DNA from: Adiantum capillus-veneris
Taxonomy: Eukaryota > Streptophyta > Polypodiopsida > Polypodiales > Pteridaceae
Length of the DNA stretch: 64,000 nt
Reading direction: 5' to 3'
NCBI GenBank assembly: GCA_014529385.2
Contig: CM043961.1
Span: forward strand, 17,352,978-17,416,977
Part shown: one piece after another, positions 50,301 through 52,770 of the stretch
Position numbering within the stretch: position 1 is the stretch's first letter
Layout of the letters: every line of letters begins with the position of its first letter
Made by a program: the position numbers and the translations under genes
Notes under the pieces: model-generated
Seen by the model: only the letters and a program-made list of their open reading frames with translations
Databases searched by the model: none
Told to the model about the DNA's origin: nothing

Positions 50301-52050
50301 AAGAGTTTCCACAGTACTATTTTGTTCGCGGAATTGGAAGAGGAGCATAAACTTCGATCCTCTAGTTTCGTGTCTTTTAAAAAGTAGATCACTATCTAAG
50401 TTTTCTGGATTCTTAAGTGAACTTTCATAGACTTGACATGTCTTTCTATTTTCCTCGTCACTTGGTTCTACCACGTTGTCTATTAGCTGATGCCTTTTAG
50501 CTGTGGTAACCTGAAGATTCTTCGCCTAAAATTTTTGGGTAATTGTGTCTCCATGTGAAGGTAGGCCTCCAGCAGCATTTAAGCTTGCAGGATTGTTTAG
50601 GATAGACTATATTGGGCTGGACATTTGAATGGGTTACTAGTAAAATTGCCTTTGGCACGTCGTTGGTCCACTGGCGAAGGTTAGTTCTCTGTAATGCAGC
50701 AATTTTGTTTAAGCCTGAAGTGTATACCATCACTTCAGATCTTGCAGTATTACTGCATTGAAGTTTTAGGTTTGCTTTTATATTTGGAGATTTGTAGCAG
50801 CATCGTTTATGTAGAAGTCCTGTTAGTAAGATGGATGATCCCACAATAACATGATTCTGAATTGCTACTGGAGCTCTTCAAAATAAATATGTAAACAAAT
50901 AAAGATTTTTGTTTGATGCACCAAGTTTTGTGTTATCCTTATTTTCAAGCAGTATTAAAGTCTTAGATACATTTGGTTTGATAATTGTTGCTTCAATTGC
51001 CAGGTGGAGCAGGCGGAAAAGACAGCATTACTTTTCACAAAGGATGGGGATCAGCACAACAATCTTTATGACATGCAGTGTATGTGGTAAGTCTCCTGTT
51101 ATGAGTCATTCGTACATCAGTTTATCGTCATAAACAACCAGGTAGCATGTTAAATTGAGTTCAAGGTATCAAGTCAGGTGGGGATGTTTTTTTCCAGGTA
51201 TGAATTAGCCTCAGGGGATAGTTTTTCACGGCAAGGGTCTCTTGGGAAGGCATTGAAAAAGTATCTTGCAGTGGAGAAACATTATGCGGATATGGTAGAG
51301 GATCAATTTGATTTCCACACCTACTGTATTAGGAAGATGACACTTCGAGCCTACGTACGCATGCTGCGCTTTCAAGATCATTTGCACTCCAATCGGTATT
51401 TCCATCGAGCGGCTTCTTCTGCAATAAGGTATGTTGTATTAAAGCCAATTTTAGCTTCTTATGCTTATTTGCCTGGGAGTTAAAATTTATGCTGATTGTT
51501 GTTTGGCAGATGCTACTTAAGGCTATTTGATTCTCCTCCAAGATCTGCAGCTGAGGAGGAGGAAGCTGCTGTTGTTGGGCTAGCTCCAGCAGAGAGAAAA
51601 AGGCTTCGTCAAAAGCAACGGAAGGAGGCTGCAAGGGCCAAGAAGGTGCTGCTTTAATTTAGTATGAACCCAAATGTTTGTTCTGGAAAGGAGTCATTGA
51701 TTGGAATGATGTGACAGGAGGCTGAAGAGAAGGCAAAGGAAGAAGAGGCTGCTTCTCTTTCATCTAAAGGAGGTAAGAGGGGTTCTCAACAACCTAAACC
51801 TACTGACACTGATCCTGACGGTGACAAATTACTGCAGGTATGGAATTTACCCTTACTAGTGAAAGATATTTGTGAGATTCTTGAAGAGTCACCTATTTCT
51901 TGTGAATTTCGTTGTTAGGCTGAGGATCCTCTTGGAGAGGCTACAAAGTATTTGAAACTTTTGCAAGATCATTCCGCTCAGCTGTTAGAGACGCACTTGC
52001 TAGCTTTTGAAATTTACATGCGGAAAAACAAGTTTTTACTTGCTTTGCAG
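509..52050 (+). CDS. NAA15: NAA15, NatA auxiliary subunit: 13 internal exons of a split gene (5' and 3' ends outside window)
   Basis: Joining 509-624, 1236-1371, 49319-49396, 49474-49527, 49618-49688, 49787-49841, 49928-50023, 50121-50249, 51004-51086, 51198-51428, 51510-51645, 51718-51837 and 51919-52050 gives 1437 nt, 479 codons, with no stop and GT-AG at every junction. The protein follows the middle of plant NAA15 closely. Recognisable blocks are RIPFDFLE, GVPSLFSDL, APSTLLWTLFLLAQ, HTPTVIDLY, KHAGDLVAAAALADEARSMD, NSECVKRMLQADQ, DMQCMWYELASGDS, VEKHYADMVEDQFDFHTYC and EDPLGEATKYLKLLQ. In the known family, NAA15 is a TPR superhelix that wraps the catalytic subunit NAA10 and docks NatA on ribosomes for co-translational acetylation of Ser/Ala/Thr/Gly/Val/Cys N termini. 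Here the TPR-like part is followed by a charged segment (exons 51510-51837) rich in Lys, Arg and Glu. The N-terminal region and the C-terminal region are not in the window. The coding sequence shows no damage, so the gene is probably functional if its giant introns are removed. Confidence 0.93.
625..1235 (+). other. NAA15 intron with a 60-bp tandem duplication
   Basis: A 611-bp GT-AG intron, T-rich, between visible exons 1 and 2. It is phase 2: the Arg codon is split AG/A. Apart from the duplicated 60-bp unit at 761-875 nothing recognisable was seen. Confidence 0.85.
761..875 (+). repeat. 60-bp direct tandem duplication
   Basis: CCAATCTGTGTTACTT recurs exactly 60 bases apart (763 and 823). 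The two units differ at only a couple of positions before diverging near 876. A recent intronic duplication. Confidence 0.9.
1236..1371 (+). CDS. NAA15: NAA15 visible exon 2
   Basis: 136 nt; completes the split Arg codon and reads YHEGVQKSLGI ... ELYSNLQIKYPKSVAIK. It ends in phase 0, exactly where the next recognisable family block (RIPFDFLE) starts 47.9 kb downstream. The donor is GTATTC. Confidence 0.92.
1446..1620 (+). repeat. Alternating purine-pyrimidine tract (CA/TG/TA rich)
   Basis: A degenerate run of CACA, TGTG, ATAT, GCATGC steps about 170 bp long. Low-complexity sequence at the 5' edge of the giant intron; no coding potential. Confidence 0.8.
1691..1895 (+). repeat. Imperfect direct repeat of about 80-100 bp
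   Basis: CTTCTTGCTAGACAAGTTTA occurs near 1694 and 1798. Both copies are followed by AATCCTCCTCATACTTTGTC and a GAGGAGCCTC motif. The second copy has about 20 extra bases. Origin not recognised. Confidence 0.8.
1896..2881. other. Unidentified decayed intronic sequence
   Basis: No known element recognised. One + frame from about 2448 reads like decayed coding sequence (DVVAIVKAIHDSCL, then after stops FAAANVASICVVEVGANCH), but I cannot assign a family. Confidence 0.4.
2882..3060 (+). mobile_element. Possible decayed gypsy LTR start
   Basis: TGTCACGTAGTGATGACATG resembles the LTR starts of the gypsy elements at 45375 and 58920. A TGCCGTAAATTGCGC stretch resembling the internal LTR motifs of the 16476 family follows. 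No LTR end was found, so this is tentative. Confidence 0.35.
3123..3443 (+). pseudogene. Unidentified coding-like relic with three internal stops
   Basis: One continuous + frame reads EEDALECPRKRKSD, stop, a stretch ending LDNDFELEA, stop, HRELAKGGALTKNPDLGLAA then VDFKKQLEVQAHTIWLL, stop, LKSKVAECREPYT, then TAA. The composition and the basic PRKRK run look like real protein, with stops acquired later. I do not recognise the family. It could be a captured or processed gene fragment inside the TE cluster. Confidence 0.4.
3444..3949. other. Intronic sequence, nothing recognised
   Basis: AT-rich, no long frame and no terminal repeat seen. Its right end runs into LTR-like sequence (TTTTAGGGTTTAGGCC near 3974), which resembles the LTR of the minus-strand relic at 7078-7743. 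Confidence 0.5.
4190..4618 (-). repeat. Solo LTR (family F), about 429 bp
   Basis: It aligns along most of its length with the LTRs of the element at 27324-31509: shared TATATAGGAGACGAAGAG, GCGAAGAGCTGCAACCATTG and AGAGCGAAGGGGTGTGACCA. It ends TGTAAGG...GTGACA. Flanks AGTAT (4185-4189) and AGTCT (4619-4623) form a 5-bp target duplication with one mismatch. No internal region, so it was probably left by LTR-LTR recombination. Confidence 0.75.
4982..6546. mobile_element. hAT-like MITE, carrying an LTR-like insertion
   Basis: The ends are CATAGTTACTTGGAACGGG and, on the other strand, CATAGTAACAGGGAATAGCC. Flanks CCATAAGC (4974-4981) and CCATATGC (6547-6554) form an 8-bp duplication with one mismatch, as hAT elements make. 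GGAACGGG-type subterminal motifs match the element at 30595-31027. Removing the nested 1387-bp insertion and one copy of its TSD leaves about 173 bp with no coding capacity. It sits in the gag of a family E relic; the family E copy at 16476 has no insertion at that point. Confidence 0.75.
5031..6417. mobile_element. LTR-like insertion (TG...CA ends, 5-bp TSD) inside the MITE
   Basis: Begins TGTTAGGTGCAG and ends CACGTGACA; GCAAC flanks both sides (5026-5030 and 6418-6422). The interior has many GCTGAAA and AAAACGC motifs and a TATATACTAAC stretch, but no pol domain and no second terminal repeat. Best read as a long solo LTR; a small non-autonomous element is possible. Confidence 0.65.
6547..6886 (-). 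pseudogene. Family E gag fragment
   Basis: Minus-strand frame with TPRTWQAFKRNFAWSY and ESLTDYNQKFLDIS, which matches the + copy at 17370-17800 (STWQAFKKNFARSYM). This is a Ty3/gypsy-type Retrotrans_gag region. It ends at the MITE insertion point, and homology resumes beyond it near 4981. No zinc knuckle and no pol follow. Confidence 0.7.
7078..7743 (-). repeat. 5' LTR of the family E relic
   Basis: 666 bp on the minus strand from TGTCAAAATCTAGTGACGTG to GTTATA next to a primer-binding-like site. It contains the shared LTR core (rc at about 7219-7262), a telobox-like TAGGGTTT (about 7668) and a TATA-like TATATAAAGG context. The start resembles the LTR at 16476. Confidence 0.7.
7745..8108 (-). 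mobile_element. Truncated chromovirus-type LTR, minus strand
   Basis: On the minus strand it starts TGTGACATGGCATGCCCAAC and contains the GGGGCTCCGCTTTGGGGCAT then CCCTTGTA block, which is typical of the LTRs at 40347 and 59160. It stops before the core motif. No partner LTR was found. Confidence 0.55.
8109..8313 (+). pseudogene. LINE ORF2 fragment (RT zinc-binding region), left part
   Basis: The frame LWSNSFGHASGLWISRRICF then FMWMKARAGLPVG aligns with the C-terminal zf-RVT-like region of the LINE at 23850-24000 (ARRISFFLWMIAHAGLP). The reading is cut by the copia insertion at 8314 and resumes at 14073. Confidence 0.7.
8314..8611 (+). repeat. Copia 1 5' LTR
   Basis: 298 bp. It contains several CTTATAAGTG-like inverted motifs, a possible TATA (TTATAAATG), a (CT)n tract at about 8509-8534, and ends CCTTAACA. 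It matches the 3' LTR except for a short indel in the GGCCACTTTGGCC region and the CT length. Confidence 0.95.
8614..8625 (+). promoter_or_regulatory. Copia 1 primer-binding site
   Basis: TGGTATCAGAGC, complementary to the 3' end of initiator tRNA-Met, two bases after the 5' LTR. Confidence 0.85.
9485..13732 (+). pseudogene. Copia 1 gag-pol polyprotein, broken
   Basis: Starts MVDTSSSSDSKSLFEIRRFD after an 860-bp leader. In order: a UBN2-type gag; a zinc knuckle in which the His is Tyr (CYQCGRKGYKKPDC); protease DSGASFH at about 10511; integrase HHCC region (WHKRLGHM ... CDDCVLGK, 10910-11030) and core; RT with YVDDMLLAG at about 12772; RNase H with DSQSALCLAKNAMFHARTKY; end KSQHEHCIRLVGVA. 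Damage: a 16-bp tandem duplication at 10768-10799 shifts frame; TGA at 11178; an 18-base G run at 11289-11306 shifts frame; TAG at about 11930, 12209, 12425 and 13457. It cannot make a full polyprotein. Confidence 0.93.
13764..14072 (+). repeat. Copia 1 3' LTR
   Basis: 309 bp, TGTTGGGGG...CTCAACA. Differs from the 5' LTR by a longer (CT)n tract (about 13951-13996), a small deletion near the GGCC motif and few substitutions, so the insertion is not ancient. Confidence 0.95.
14073..14268 (+). pseudogene. LINE ORF2 fragment, right part beyond copia 1
   Basis: The frame RHYFWVCLYAQPLWRAVCSL then LIRVGI aligns with the C-terminal part of the LINE at 23945-24024 (LWSCSSSHIVWLAVCFLLSR). With 8109-8313 it forms one interrupted LINE relic; TGAGG is the duplicated target. 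Downstream to about 14450 nothing further was recognised. Confidence 0.65.
14453..14491 (+). repeat. Microsatellite at the LINE 1 3' terminus
   Basis: (AT)n, (GATA)n then (GATG)n. On the minus strand this is the (CATC)n(TATC)n tail directly after the LINE 3' end TTTCATTTCATTTCC. Confidence 0.85.
15026..16475 (-). pseudogene. LINE 1 ORF2, C-terminal half (RT to C terminus)
   Basis: On the minus strand: FVDFRKAFDMV near the insertion edge, then GVKQGCPLSPTLFGMYVDEV, LLLYADDIVLISDSPEGMQL (RT catalytic YADD, about 16090-16140), GLSINLSKTKVMVF, LFDTLVASAMLYGVQIWGPS, and a C-terminal region with RLPDQSPLCTACGDTTRD. Several frame breaks (for example near 15890 and 15270). The sequence type is LINE ORF2 rather than LTR RT, shown by the SINLSKTKV and GVQIWGP motifs. 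Confidence 0.85.
16476..17134 (+). repeat. Family E 5' LTR
   Basis: 659 bp, TGTAACAAAGTGCCGACGTG...CTTGTGACA. Contains a telobox-like CCTAAACCCTAAG (16541), repeated TGACGTGGCA motifs, a TATA-like TTTAAATATGAGG, the shared core AAGAAATACCGAAAGGGG at 16961, and a CT tract at 17040-17062. Confidence 0.93.
17370..17800 (+). pseudogene. Family E gag N-terminal fragment
   Basis: Translates in pieces as PSTWQAFKKNFARSYMVSD, TLADYILKFFDVSQ, then, after a stop, MSLLELITLEVRCDCYLLGL and PSPPKKHCLS. This is the Ty3/gypsy Retrotrans_gag type. It has a TAG after DVSQ and no capsid C terminus, zinc knuckle or pol. The same truncated layout in other copies suggests that the family propagates in this form. 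Confidence 0.75.
17940..18310 (+). repeat. Family E internal tandem modules
   Basis: CGACGCAGGCCGATGTCTGG with a following GGGGCGTTT recurs at about 17998, 18053 and (diverged) 18194. GGCCCGGACC-type motifs followed by GGTTAT and GGAGGAGT recur near 17942, 18121, 18248 and 18305. Reverse-complement copies (for example CCGGGCCATGAGT) lie at 4080-4750, 27190-27290 and 31510-31735 in minus-strand family members. Confidence 0.75.
18541..18676 (+). repeat. 34-bp tandem repeat, four copies, each with a hairpin
   Basis: AAAGGAGAAGCTAACTCCTT starts at 18544, 18578, 18612 and 18646, exactly 34 bases apart. Each unit holds AAGGAG and CTCCTT around a short loop, so it can form a 6-bp stem. The array lies about 120 bp before the purine tract of the family E element. 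Confidence 0.9.
18797..19458 (+). repeat. Family E 3' LTR
   Basis: 662 bp, closely matching the 5' LTR, with the core at about 19279 and a longer CT tract (19351-19388). Ends TTGTGACA next to the CCCTC duplication. Confidence 0.93.
19459..20965 (-). pseudogene. LINE 1 ORF2, N-terminal half (endonuclease and start of RT)
   Basis: ORF2 probably starts at 20965 with MATWNCNGSM, the AP-endonuclease opening. Also seen: GSGGVAVLFREELQPL and RYMWVRLRADTG (20633-20872), NSWYDEECTEMRAQLQRDLL linker (19848-20312), RMRTNKAYDHDGLVAEHF (RT entry, KA-G-D type), LPETWRLCTIVPIFQAGDP and ARLYASILEQHLSNWAEGEG. Stops and frameshifts occur between the blocks. Continues at 16475 beyond the inserted element. Confidence 0.8.
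21169..21893 (-). pseudogene. LINE 1 ORF1-like coiled-coil protein
   Basis: The first frame (from 21893) has the coiled-coil segment TLEVEVKEWKEKMEATFLQK. After a shift the second frame continues to 21169 with RRRMRALHVRVNNVEKEVTI and a basic end (RFPPRKRRRNS). The charged coiled coil followed by an RNA-binding-like block, placed before ORF2, fits LINE ORF1. One frameshift separates the two parts. Confidence 0.6.
21907..21984 (+). repeat. (AG)n tract at the 5' edge of LINE 2
   Basis: 78-bp pure AG run. The LINE 2 RT starts within two codons of its end. Confidence 0.95.
21985..24513 (+). pseudogene. LINE 2 ORF2 remnant: RT and zinc-binding C terminus
   Basis: RT: RVEWEFLEGSLARMGFPSRW, SVRQGCPLAAYLYLFVGETM, EFADDTMLM (catalytic DD), HLSLAGRALVANQVILATIW. 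After a TGA at about 22707 and one frameshift near 22850 the C-terminal part continues (22897-24024) to ARRISFFLWMIAHAGLPLCT (zf-RVT-like region). A TAG at about 24022 precedes the final block to 24513. Three disruptions in all, so no active protein. Related to the 8109/14073 fragment. Confidence 0.85.
21985..24651 (+). mobile_element. LINE 2, 5'-truncated, flanked by GA tracts
   Basis: Begins inside the RT domain at AYDRVEWEFLEGSLARMGF and ends about 140 bp after the ORF2 stop in TTTTTCCAAAAAAAG. AG runs lie on both sides (21907-21984 and 24652-24685). This is either a target duplication within a microsatellite or a GA-type tail. Upstream of the left GA run is the 5' end of LINE 1 in opposite orientation. 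Confidence 0.8.
24652..24685 (+). repeat. (AG)n tract at the 3' edge of LINE 2
   Basis: 34-bp AG run directly after the A-rich LINE 2 terminus. Confidence 0.95.
24740..25010 (+). repeat. Degenerate tandem array of AAACCCTAAAAAACAG units
   Basis: At least seven units of roughly 26-40 bp, each with AAACCCTAAAAA and a CAG plus A-run, interspersed with GTGACGAAACC. AAACCCT is the plant telomere repeat, but here it occurs once per longer unit. No coding capacity. Confidence 0.8.
25024..25083 (+). repeat. (GA)n tract replacing an LTR start
   Basis: 60-bp GA run that passes directly into CTGCTGACGTGTCAAG, position 11 or so of a family E LTR. Confidence 0.95.
25084..25735 (+). repeat. Family E LTR, first bases missing
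   Basis: Matches the LTR at 16476 from CTGCTGACGTGTCAA through the telobox-like CCTAAACCCTAC (25143), a (CA)n tract and the core AAAGAAATATCGAAAGGGGC (about 25562), to a GTCTGGTGACC end followed by CGTGGTATTTTAGC, a degraded primer site. The following 400 bp (25736-26149) start like the family E leader and then become unrecognisable. Confidence 0.8.
26150..26347 (+). repeat. 3' end of a family E LTR, + orientation
   Basis: Contains AATAAAGAAATGATGAAAGG, a diverged core, a CT tract at 26229-26268 and an LTR end CCCGTCTTGTTACA. It abuts an opposite-orientation LTR at 26349. Confidence 0.7.
26349..26884 (-). repeat. Family E 3' LTR, minus strand, truncated at its end
   Basis: On the minus strand it starts TGTCACAAATTGTTGATATG just after a purine tract (AAAAAGAGGAGA, rc 26885-26896). 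It runs through a telobox-like motif, a (CA)n tract (26704-26732) and the core, and stops at GGGGCCAATGCT. It lacks the CT tract and the final part. Confidence 0.8.
27324..27738 (-). repeat. Element F 3' LTR (right border approximate)
   Basis: Matches 30084-30424 and the solo LTR 4190-4618. Border near TGAGACA at 27738 inferred from the solo LTR; no clear purine tract precedes it. Confidence 0.6.
27739..28956 (-). pseudogene. Element F gag
   Basis: On the minus strand starts MPTSHDGEGQSKDALALIKE, then LLYKNFNDAQKKKLDVKLSE, SLLKDTAFPWWQRRVADGKH, FIDGLEPTQKDDVHKY and a knuckle-like CIIYGGDHRWYQC (second Cys is Tyr). This is a Ty3/gypsy Retrotrans_gag with a W-W type capsid motif. There are frameshifts near 28780, 28440 and 28080. 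The stretch 28957-30067 is the leader or untranslated region, with nothing else recognised. Confidence 0.7.
30068..30080 (-). promoter_or_regulatory. Element F primer-binding site
   Basis: Minus strand TGGTATCAGAGCA adjacent to the LTR end CCTCACA; initiator tRNA-Met type. Confidence 0.85.
30084..31509 (-). repeat. Element F 5' LTR, interrupted by about 1 kb
   Basis: 30084-30427 and about 31490-31509 match the ends of the 429-bp solo LTR at 4190. The intervening segment (30428-31489) holds a hAT-like MITE (30595-31027) and otherwise unidentified sequence with a G run at 31047-31059. Confidence 0.6.
30595..31027. mobile_element. hAT-like MITE with perfect 8-bp TSD GCCCAAGT
   Basis: 433 bp. 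Starts CATAGTTACCCGGAACAGG, ends CCCATTCCCTGTTACACTG. GCCCAAGT is at 30587-30594 and 31028-31035. Subterminal GGAACGGG/CCGTTCC motifs occur many times on both sides, typical of hAT transposase-binding regions. No transposase is encoded. Same family as 4982-6546. Confidence 0.85.
31884..32315 (-). pseudogene. Family E gag fragment in the split copy
   Basis: Minus strand frame SRKVGYPEMLATKTLADYNL, LEEITLDVQCNCVILGLPSP and SATTLWKKSNPYFGADFRVE. Collinear with 17480-17780 of the complete copy. Confidence 0.7.
32441..32918. other. Unidentified sequence between elements
   Basis: No long conserved frame and no terminal repeat seen. It may be part of the gypsy fragment that follows. Confidence 0.4.
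32921..33400 (+). pseudogene. Gypsy gag-end and protease fragment
   Basis: MEDQKKNLCFDCHQTDHFCG has a knuckle-like C-x2-C-x4-H with displaced last Cys. After a frameshift, KGEINGHALTVLSDNGSTHN then FISSRVVQAL is the retropepsin region. The usual D-S/T-G is D-N-G here. It is cut at 33406 by an LTR. Confidence 0.7.
33406..33726 (+). repeat. Truncated family E type LTR
   Basis: Starts TGTCACAAACTTATGACGTG and carries TGACGTGGCTGTCTGTACGG and a TTTAAAGAAG TATA-like context before GGGCTCTCTCTGGCACC, where the match ends. No core motif. The following 33727-34430 is AT-rich, with nothing recognised. Confidence 0.65.
34439..34838 (+). pseudogene. Gypsy integrase C terminus with chromodomain (element H)
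   Basis: KYYKLLARFCGPFLITKKIG, SSDERVHPMFHISHLKEELE, then VVLDHRTRSSC, a TGA, and YDEYLIKWKGRSERF. This is the integrase C-terminal module followed by a chromodomain, so a chromovirus lineage different from the one at 40347. Several stops. A purine tract AAGGGGGGAAG (34839-34849) and a probable LTR start at 34852 follow. Confidence 0.8.
34852..35144 (+). repeat. Element H 3' LTR, left part (right part displaced)
   Basis: Starts TGTTATGTCCCGGTCAGAGG after the purine tract. Interrupted at 35144 by copia 2. About 45 bp of presumed continuation lie at 40302-40346 and more after 48924. Confidence 0.5.
35145..35460 (-). repeat. Copia 2 3' LTR
   Basis: 316 bp. Longer than the 5' LTR mainly through a (GA)n run at 35250-35306 that the 5' copy lacks (it has CTCTCCCTG there). 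Confidence 0.9.
35450..39619 (-). pseudogene. Copia 2 gag-pol polyprotein, broken
   Basis: On the minus strand starts MTSSSSASDTKS at 39619 and has a TAG almost at once. Gag block LTYDGVRGSILNEEIRRKSS at about 39110; protease-like LDSRTSFHVTPSLECF at about 38630, where the catalytic DSG reads DSR; integrase WHKRLGHMSQKGIDVL with the FRNDCLYGK knuckle (first Cys lost); integrase core to 37255; RT with LYVDDMLLARKH at about 36440; RNase H DSQSAVYLDKNAIFHARTKH at about 35710. Frame breaks at several places. The frame runs on through the purine tract into the LTR, to the stop at 35450. Confidence 0.9.
40026..40301 (-). repeat. Copia 2 5' LTR
   Basis: 276 bp. Next to it the primer site reads TTAATATCAGAGCCC, a changed form of TGGTATCAGAGC. 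Confidence 0.9.
40347..41017 (+). repeat. Element A 5' LTR
   Basis: 671 bp with (CA)n, a GA-rich stretch (40586-40665), TATA-like CCTTTAAATATG, the core AAAAAGAAATACCGAAAGGG at about 40862 and end GGTTACA. Confidence 0.9.
41081..42599 (+). pseudogene. Element A gag
   Basis: Homologous to the gag at 59548, but the ATG is ATA here. Blocks: RDHNEDSREEYGPPRPTQAE, a Ser-rich run (41565-41630), NFYKANRYDFLEDKSKKVRE, AASYFKGNA and WLKFKRLFISSWLTREYERD, EQIERFTLGLPRDL, and a proper CCHC knuckle CFGCGETGHISVKC at about 42535. About seven stops or shifts. Confidence 0.88.
42700..45204 (+). pseudogene. Element A pol remnant: protease, RNase H, integrase, chromodomain
   Basis: Protease C-terminal half (GCDVLLGTPWYHKNNDVVDY) without the catalytic D-S-G. 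RT begins [20 protein letters not shown] and then is deleted as far as DLKNVHEVRSFLGLCSYY. RNase H block KELLAVIHALTQWRHYLLGA. Integrase zinc part shortened; core and C terminus open at 44344-45204 (FVEFAYNNTIHSLAGKAPFK, WRIHNVFHVSLLKPFKGDV). The end FLVEFKNYPALDTKWMEEQD is a chromodomain. This is the longest undamaged pol piece of the family in the window. Confidence 0.9.
45375..45919 (+). repeat. Element B1 5' LTR
   Basis: 545 bp, TGTCACAAAGTGATGACGTG...TCTGTTACA, with telobox-like AAACCCTAA at 45406, GA run 45586-45600 and the core at about 45762. Primer site TGGTATCAGAGC follows at 45921. Confidence 0.92.
45991..46986 (+). pseudogene. Element B1 gag-RT deletion product
   Basis: The start codon position reads TTG. 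Gag SASGDAGRDHNEDSGREYGP with breaks, then KKIEEASQV. Near 46660 it is joined directly to RT KTAFR/F...[20 protein letters not shown] and [20 protein letters not shown], ending GVQMDPAKK then TAG. Everything between the gag serine-rich region and the RT middle, and all pol after RT, is missing. Confidence 0.88.
46995..47075 (+). repeat. TGATGT short tandem repeats in the chromovirus 3' UTR
   Basis: TGTGATGTCC, TGTGATGTTTGG, TGATGTCC, TGTGATGTCG follow each other. A shorter version is in element A at 48062-48105. It lies between pol and the purine tract of this family. Confidence 0.75.
47200..47777 (+). repeat. Element B1 3' LTR
   Basis: 578 bp. Three telobox-like AAACCCTAA motifs (47229-47280) against one intact in the 5' LTR, because of a short insertion. 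Core at about 47621. Confidence 0.92.
48244..48924 (+). repeat. Element A 3' LTR
   Basis: 681 bp, about as diverged from its 5' partner as expected for an old insertion. Core at about 48764. NAA15 intron sequence resumes after 48924 with nothing recognised up to exon 3. Confidence 0.9.
49319..49396 (+). CDS. NAA15: NAA15 visible exon 3
   Basis: 78 nt, 26 codons, RIPFDFLEIGSFRLAVDKYM then RPLLRK. This matches the highly conserved family block that begins with Arg-Ile-Pro-Leu-Asp-Phe-Leu. Acceptor CAG, donor GTAATT. Confidence 0.93.
49474..49527 (+). CDS. NAA15: NAA15 visible exon 4
   Basis: 54 nt, GVPSLFSDLKSLYAQPGK. GVPSLFSDL is a near-invariant block in the family. The preceding intron is 77 bp and its acceptor is GTGAAG (AAG rather than the more usual CAG or TAG). 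Confidence 0.93.
49618..49688 (+). CDS. NAA15: NAA15 visible exon 5
   Basis: 71 nt, ADVLEEILLSFENSLKSTGT then FPE, ending with AG of a split Ser codon. In NAA15 this is the variable linker before the Pro-Ser-Thr-Leu-Leu-Trp block. The preceding intron is 90 bp. Confidence 0.9.
49787..49841 (+). CDS. NAA15: NAA15 visible exon 6
   Basis: 55 nt; completes Ser and reads LEQEAPSTLLWTLFLLAQ, ending in phase 0. PSTLLWTLFLLAQ is diagnostic for plant NAA15. Acceptor TTGCAG, donor GTTTGC. Confidence 0.94.
49928..50023 (+). CDS. NAA15: NAA15 visible exon 7
   Basis: 96 nt, HFDRRGQYEKALQKIDEAIL then HTPTVIDLYLVK. This is a TPR-like helix pair; family members read nearly the same from His-Tyr-Asp to the Val-Lys end. 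The preceding intron is 86 bp. Confidence 0.94.
50121..50249 (+). CDS. NAA15: NAA15 visible exon 8
   Basis: 129 nt, GRIFKHAGDLVAAAALADEA, then RSMDLADRFLNSECVKRMLQ, then ADQ. This is a very conserved TPR-like block. It is followed by the only longer intron of the 3' cluster (754 bp, 50250-51003), in which I recognise nothing. Confidence 0.95.
51004..51086 (+). CDS. NAA15: NAA15 visible exon 9
   Basis: 83 nt, VEQAEKTALLFTKDGDQHNN then LYDMQCM and a split Trp codon (TG/G). Matches the family segment containing LFTKEGDQ and DMQCMWY. Confidence 0.94.
51198..51428 (+). CDS. NAA15: NAA15 visible exon 10
   Basis: 231 nt; completes Trp, then YELASGDSFSRQGSLGKALK and VEKHYADMVEDQFDFHTYC, ending within the block YFHRAASSAI plus a split Arg codon. 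This is the longest exon visible and lies in the second half of the TPR superhelix. Confidence 0.95.
51510..51645 (+). CDS. NAA15: NAA15 visible exon 11 (charged linker)
   Basis: 136 nt, CYLRLFDSPPRS, an acidic Glu/Ala stretch, then the basic run ERKRLRQKQRKEAARAKK. Family members have a Lys/Arg-rich helix here; in NatA it is associated with ribosome contact and nuclear localisation signals. The match is by composition and position, not residue by residue. Confidence 0.92.
51718..51837 (+). CDS. NAA15: NAA15 visible exon 12 (charged, low complexity)
   Basis: 120 nt, EAEEKAKEEEAASLSSKGGK then RGSQQPKPTDTDPDGDKLLQ. Continues the charged linker and is poorly conserved in the family. The preceding intron is 72 bp. 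Confidence 0.9.
51919..52050 (+). CDS. NAA15: NAA15 visible exon 13
   Basis: 132 nt, AEDPLGEATKYLKLLQDHSA, then QLLETHLLAFEIYMRKNKFL, then LALQ, phase 0. EDPL-EATKYLKLLQ is diagnostic. The next family block was not found in the remaining 11.9 kb. Confidence 0.94.
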
Positions 52051-52639
52051 GTACGCTGTTGGTAATATTTCTGTTTAGTGCATGTGAGATTTCGTTAATG
52101 ATACTGTTATATCCAAATACTGTTGTCTGCACCTTCTATTGCCTCTACGGAACAAAACAAACAACCCGCCAACCAAAAACATTAGCAGAAACAAAAAGGA
52201 AGCATGCATGGACTGGATTCACAAACATGGGAATATGTGGGGCTGTTTGAATGTAGAGAGCTGGAATCTGATAGAAGAGACCCAAATCGGGGATCAGGAT
52301 GAGAAACTGGTCTTTCACAGGCTCAAGGTGAGAGTTGTCATTGGGCAGAAAAGGCTGTGATTTTTGGTGATGTCAGATCTTGTCTTGTCAAGTTCTTGAC
52401 GTGTACCTGAGCTCTAGTTGGATGATTTGAATATGTTCTTGTTAAGGAATTCAGCTGTAATAGATGAAATCTCCCATCAACTCATGTTCAAACAGCATAG
52501 AAGGACTTCTTGCATGTGAAGTGCCAGGGTAGATGAAACCGGCCTGTGGACTCGCTAAAGGGCGGTTGACTTTGGCTTTCACTCGATCTCTATGTCTTAA
52601 CTTTACTGTACTTTATGAGTAACTTCACAGATAAAACCT

Positions 52640-52770
52640 GTAACTGGAATTCTCCACTTCAAACAAAAACATCGCTTGGCAGCTAGAGCGCTTCCAAGTA
52701 GATAGCGACACCCTGTAGGCCCCAAAGACTGGCACCCGTTTCGGTATTTCTTTATTCTTATTGCATTTGA
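52640..52770 (-). repeat. Short LTR remnant with the shared core
   Basis: On the minus strand AAAGAAATACCGAAACGGGT then GCCAGTCTTTGGGGCC. Only this part of an LTR is recognisable, about 0.6 kb after NAA15 exon 13. The regions 52051-52640 and 52771-53679 show nothing else. Confidence 0.6.
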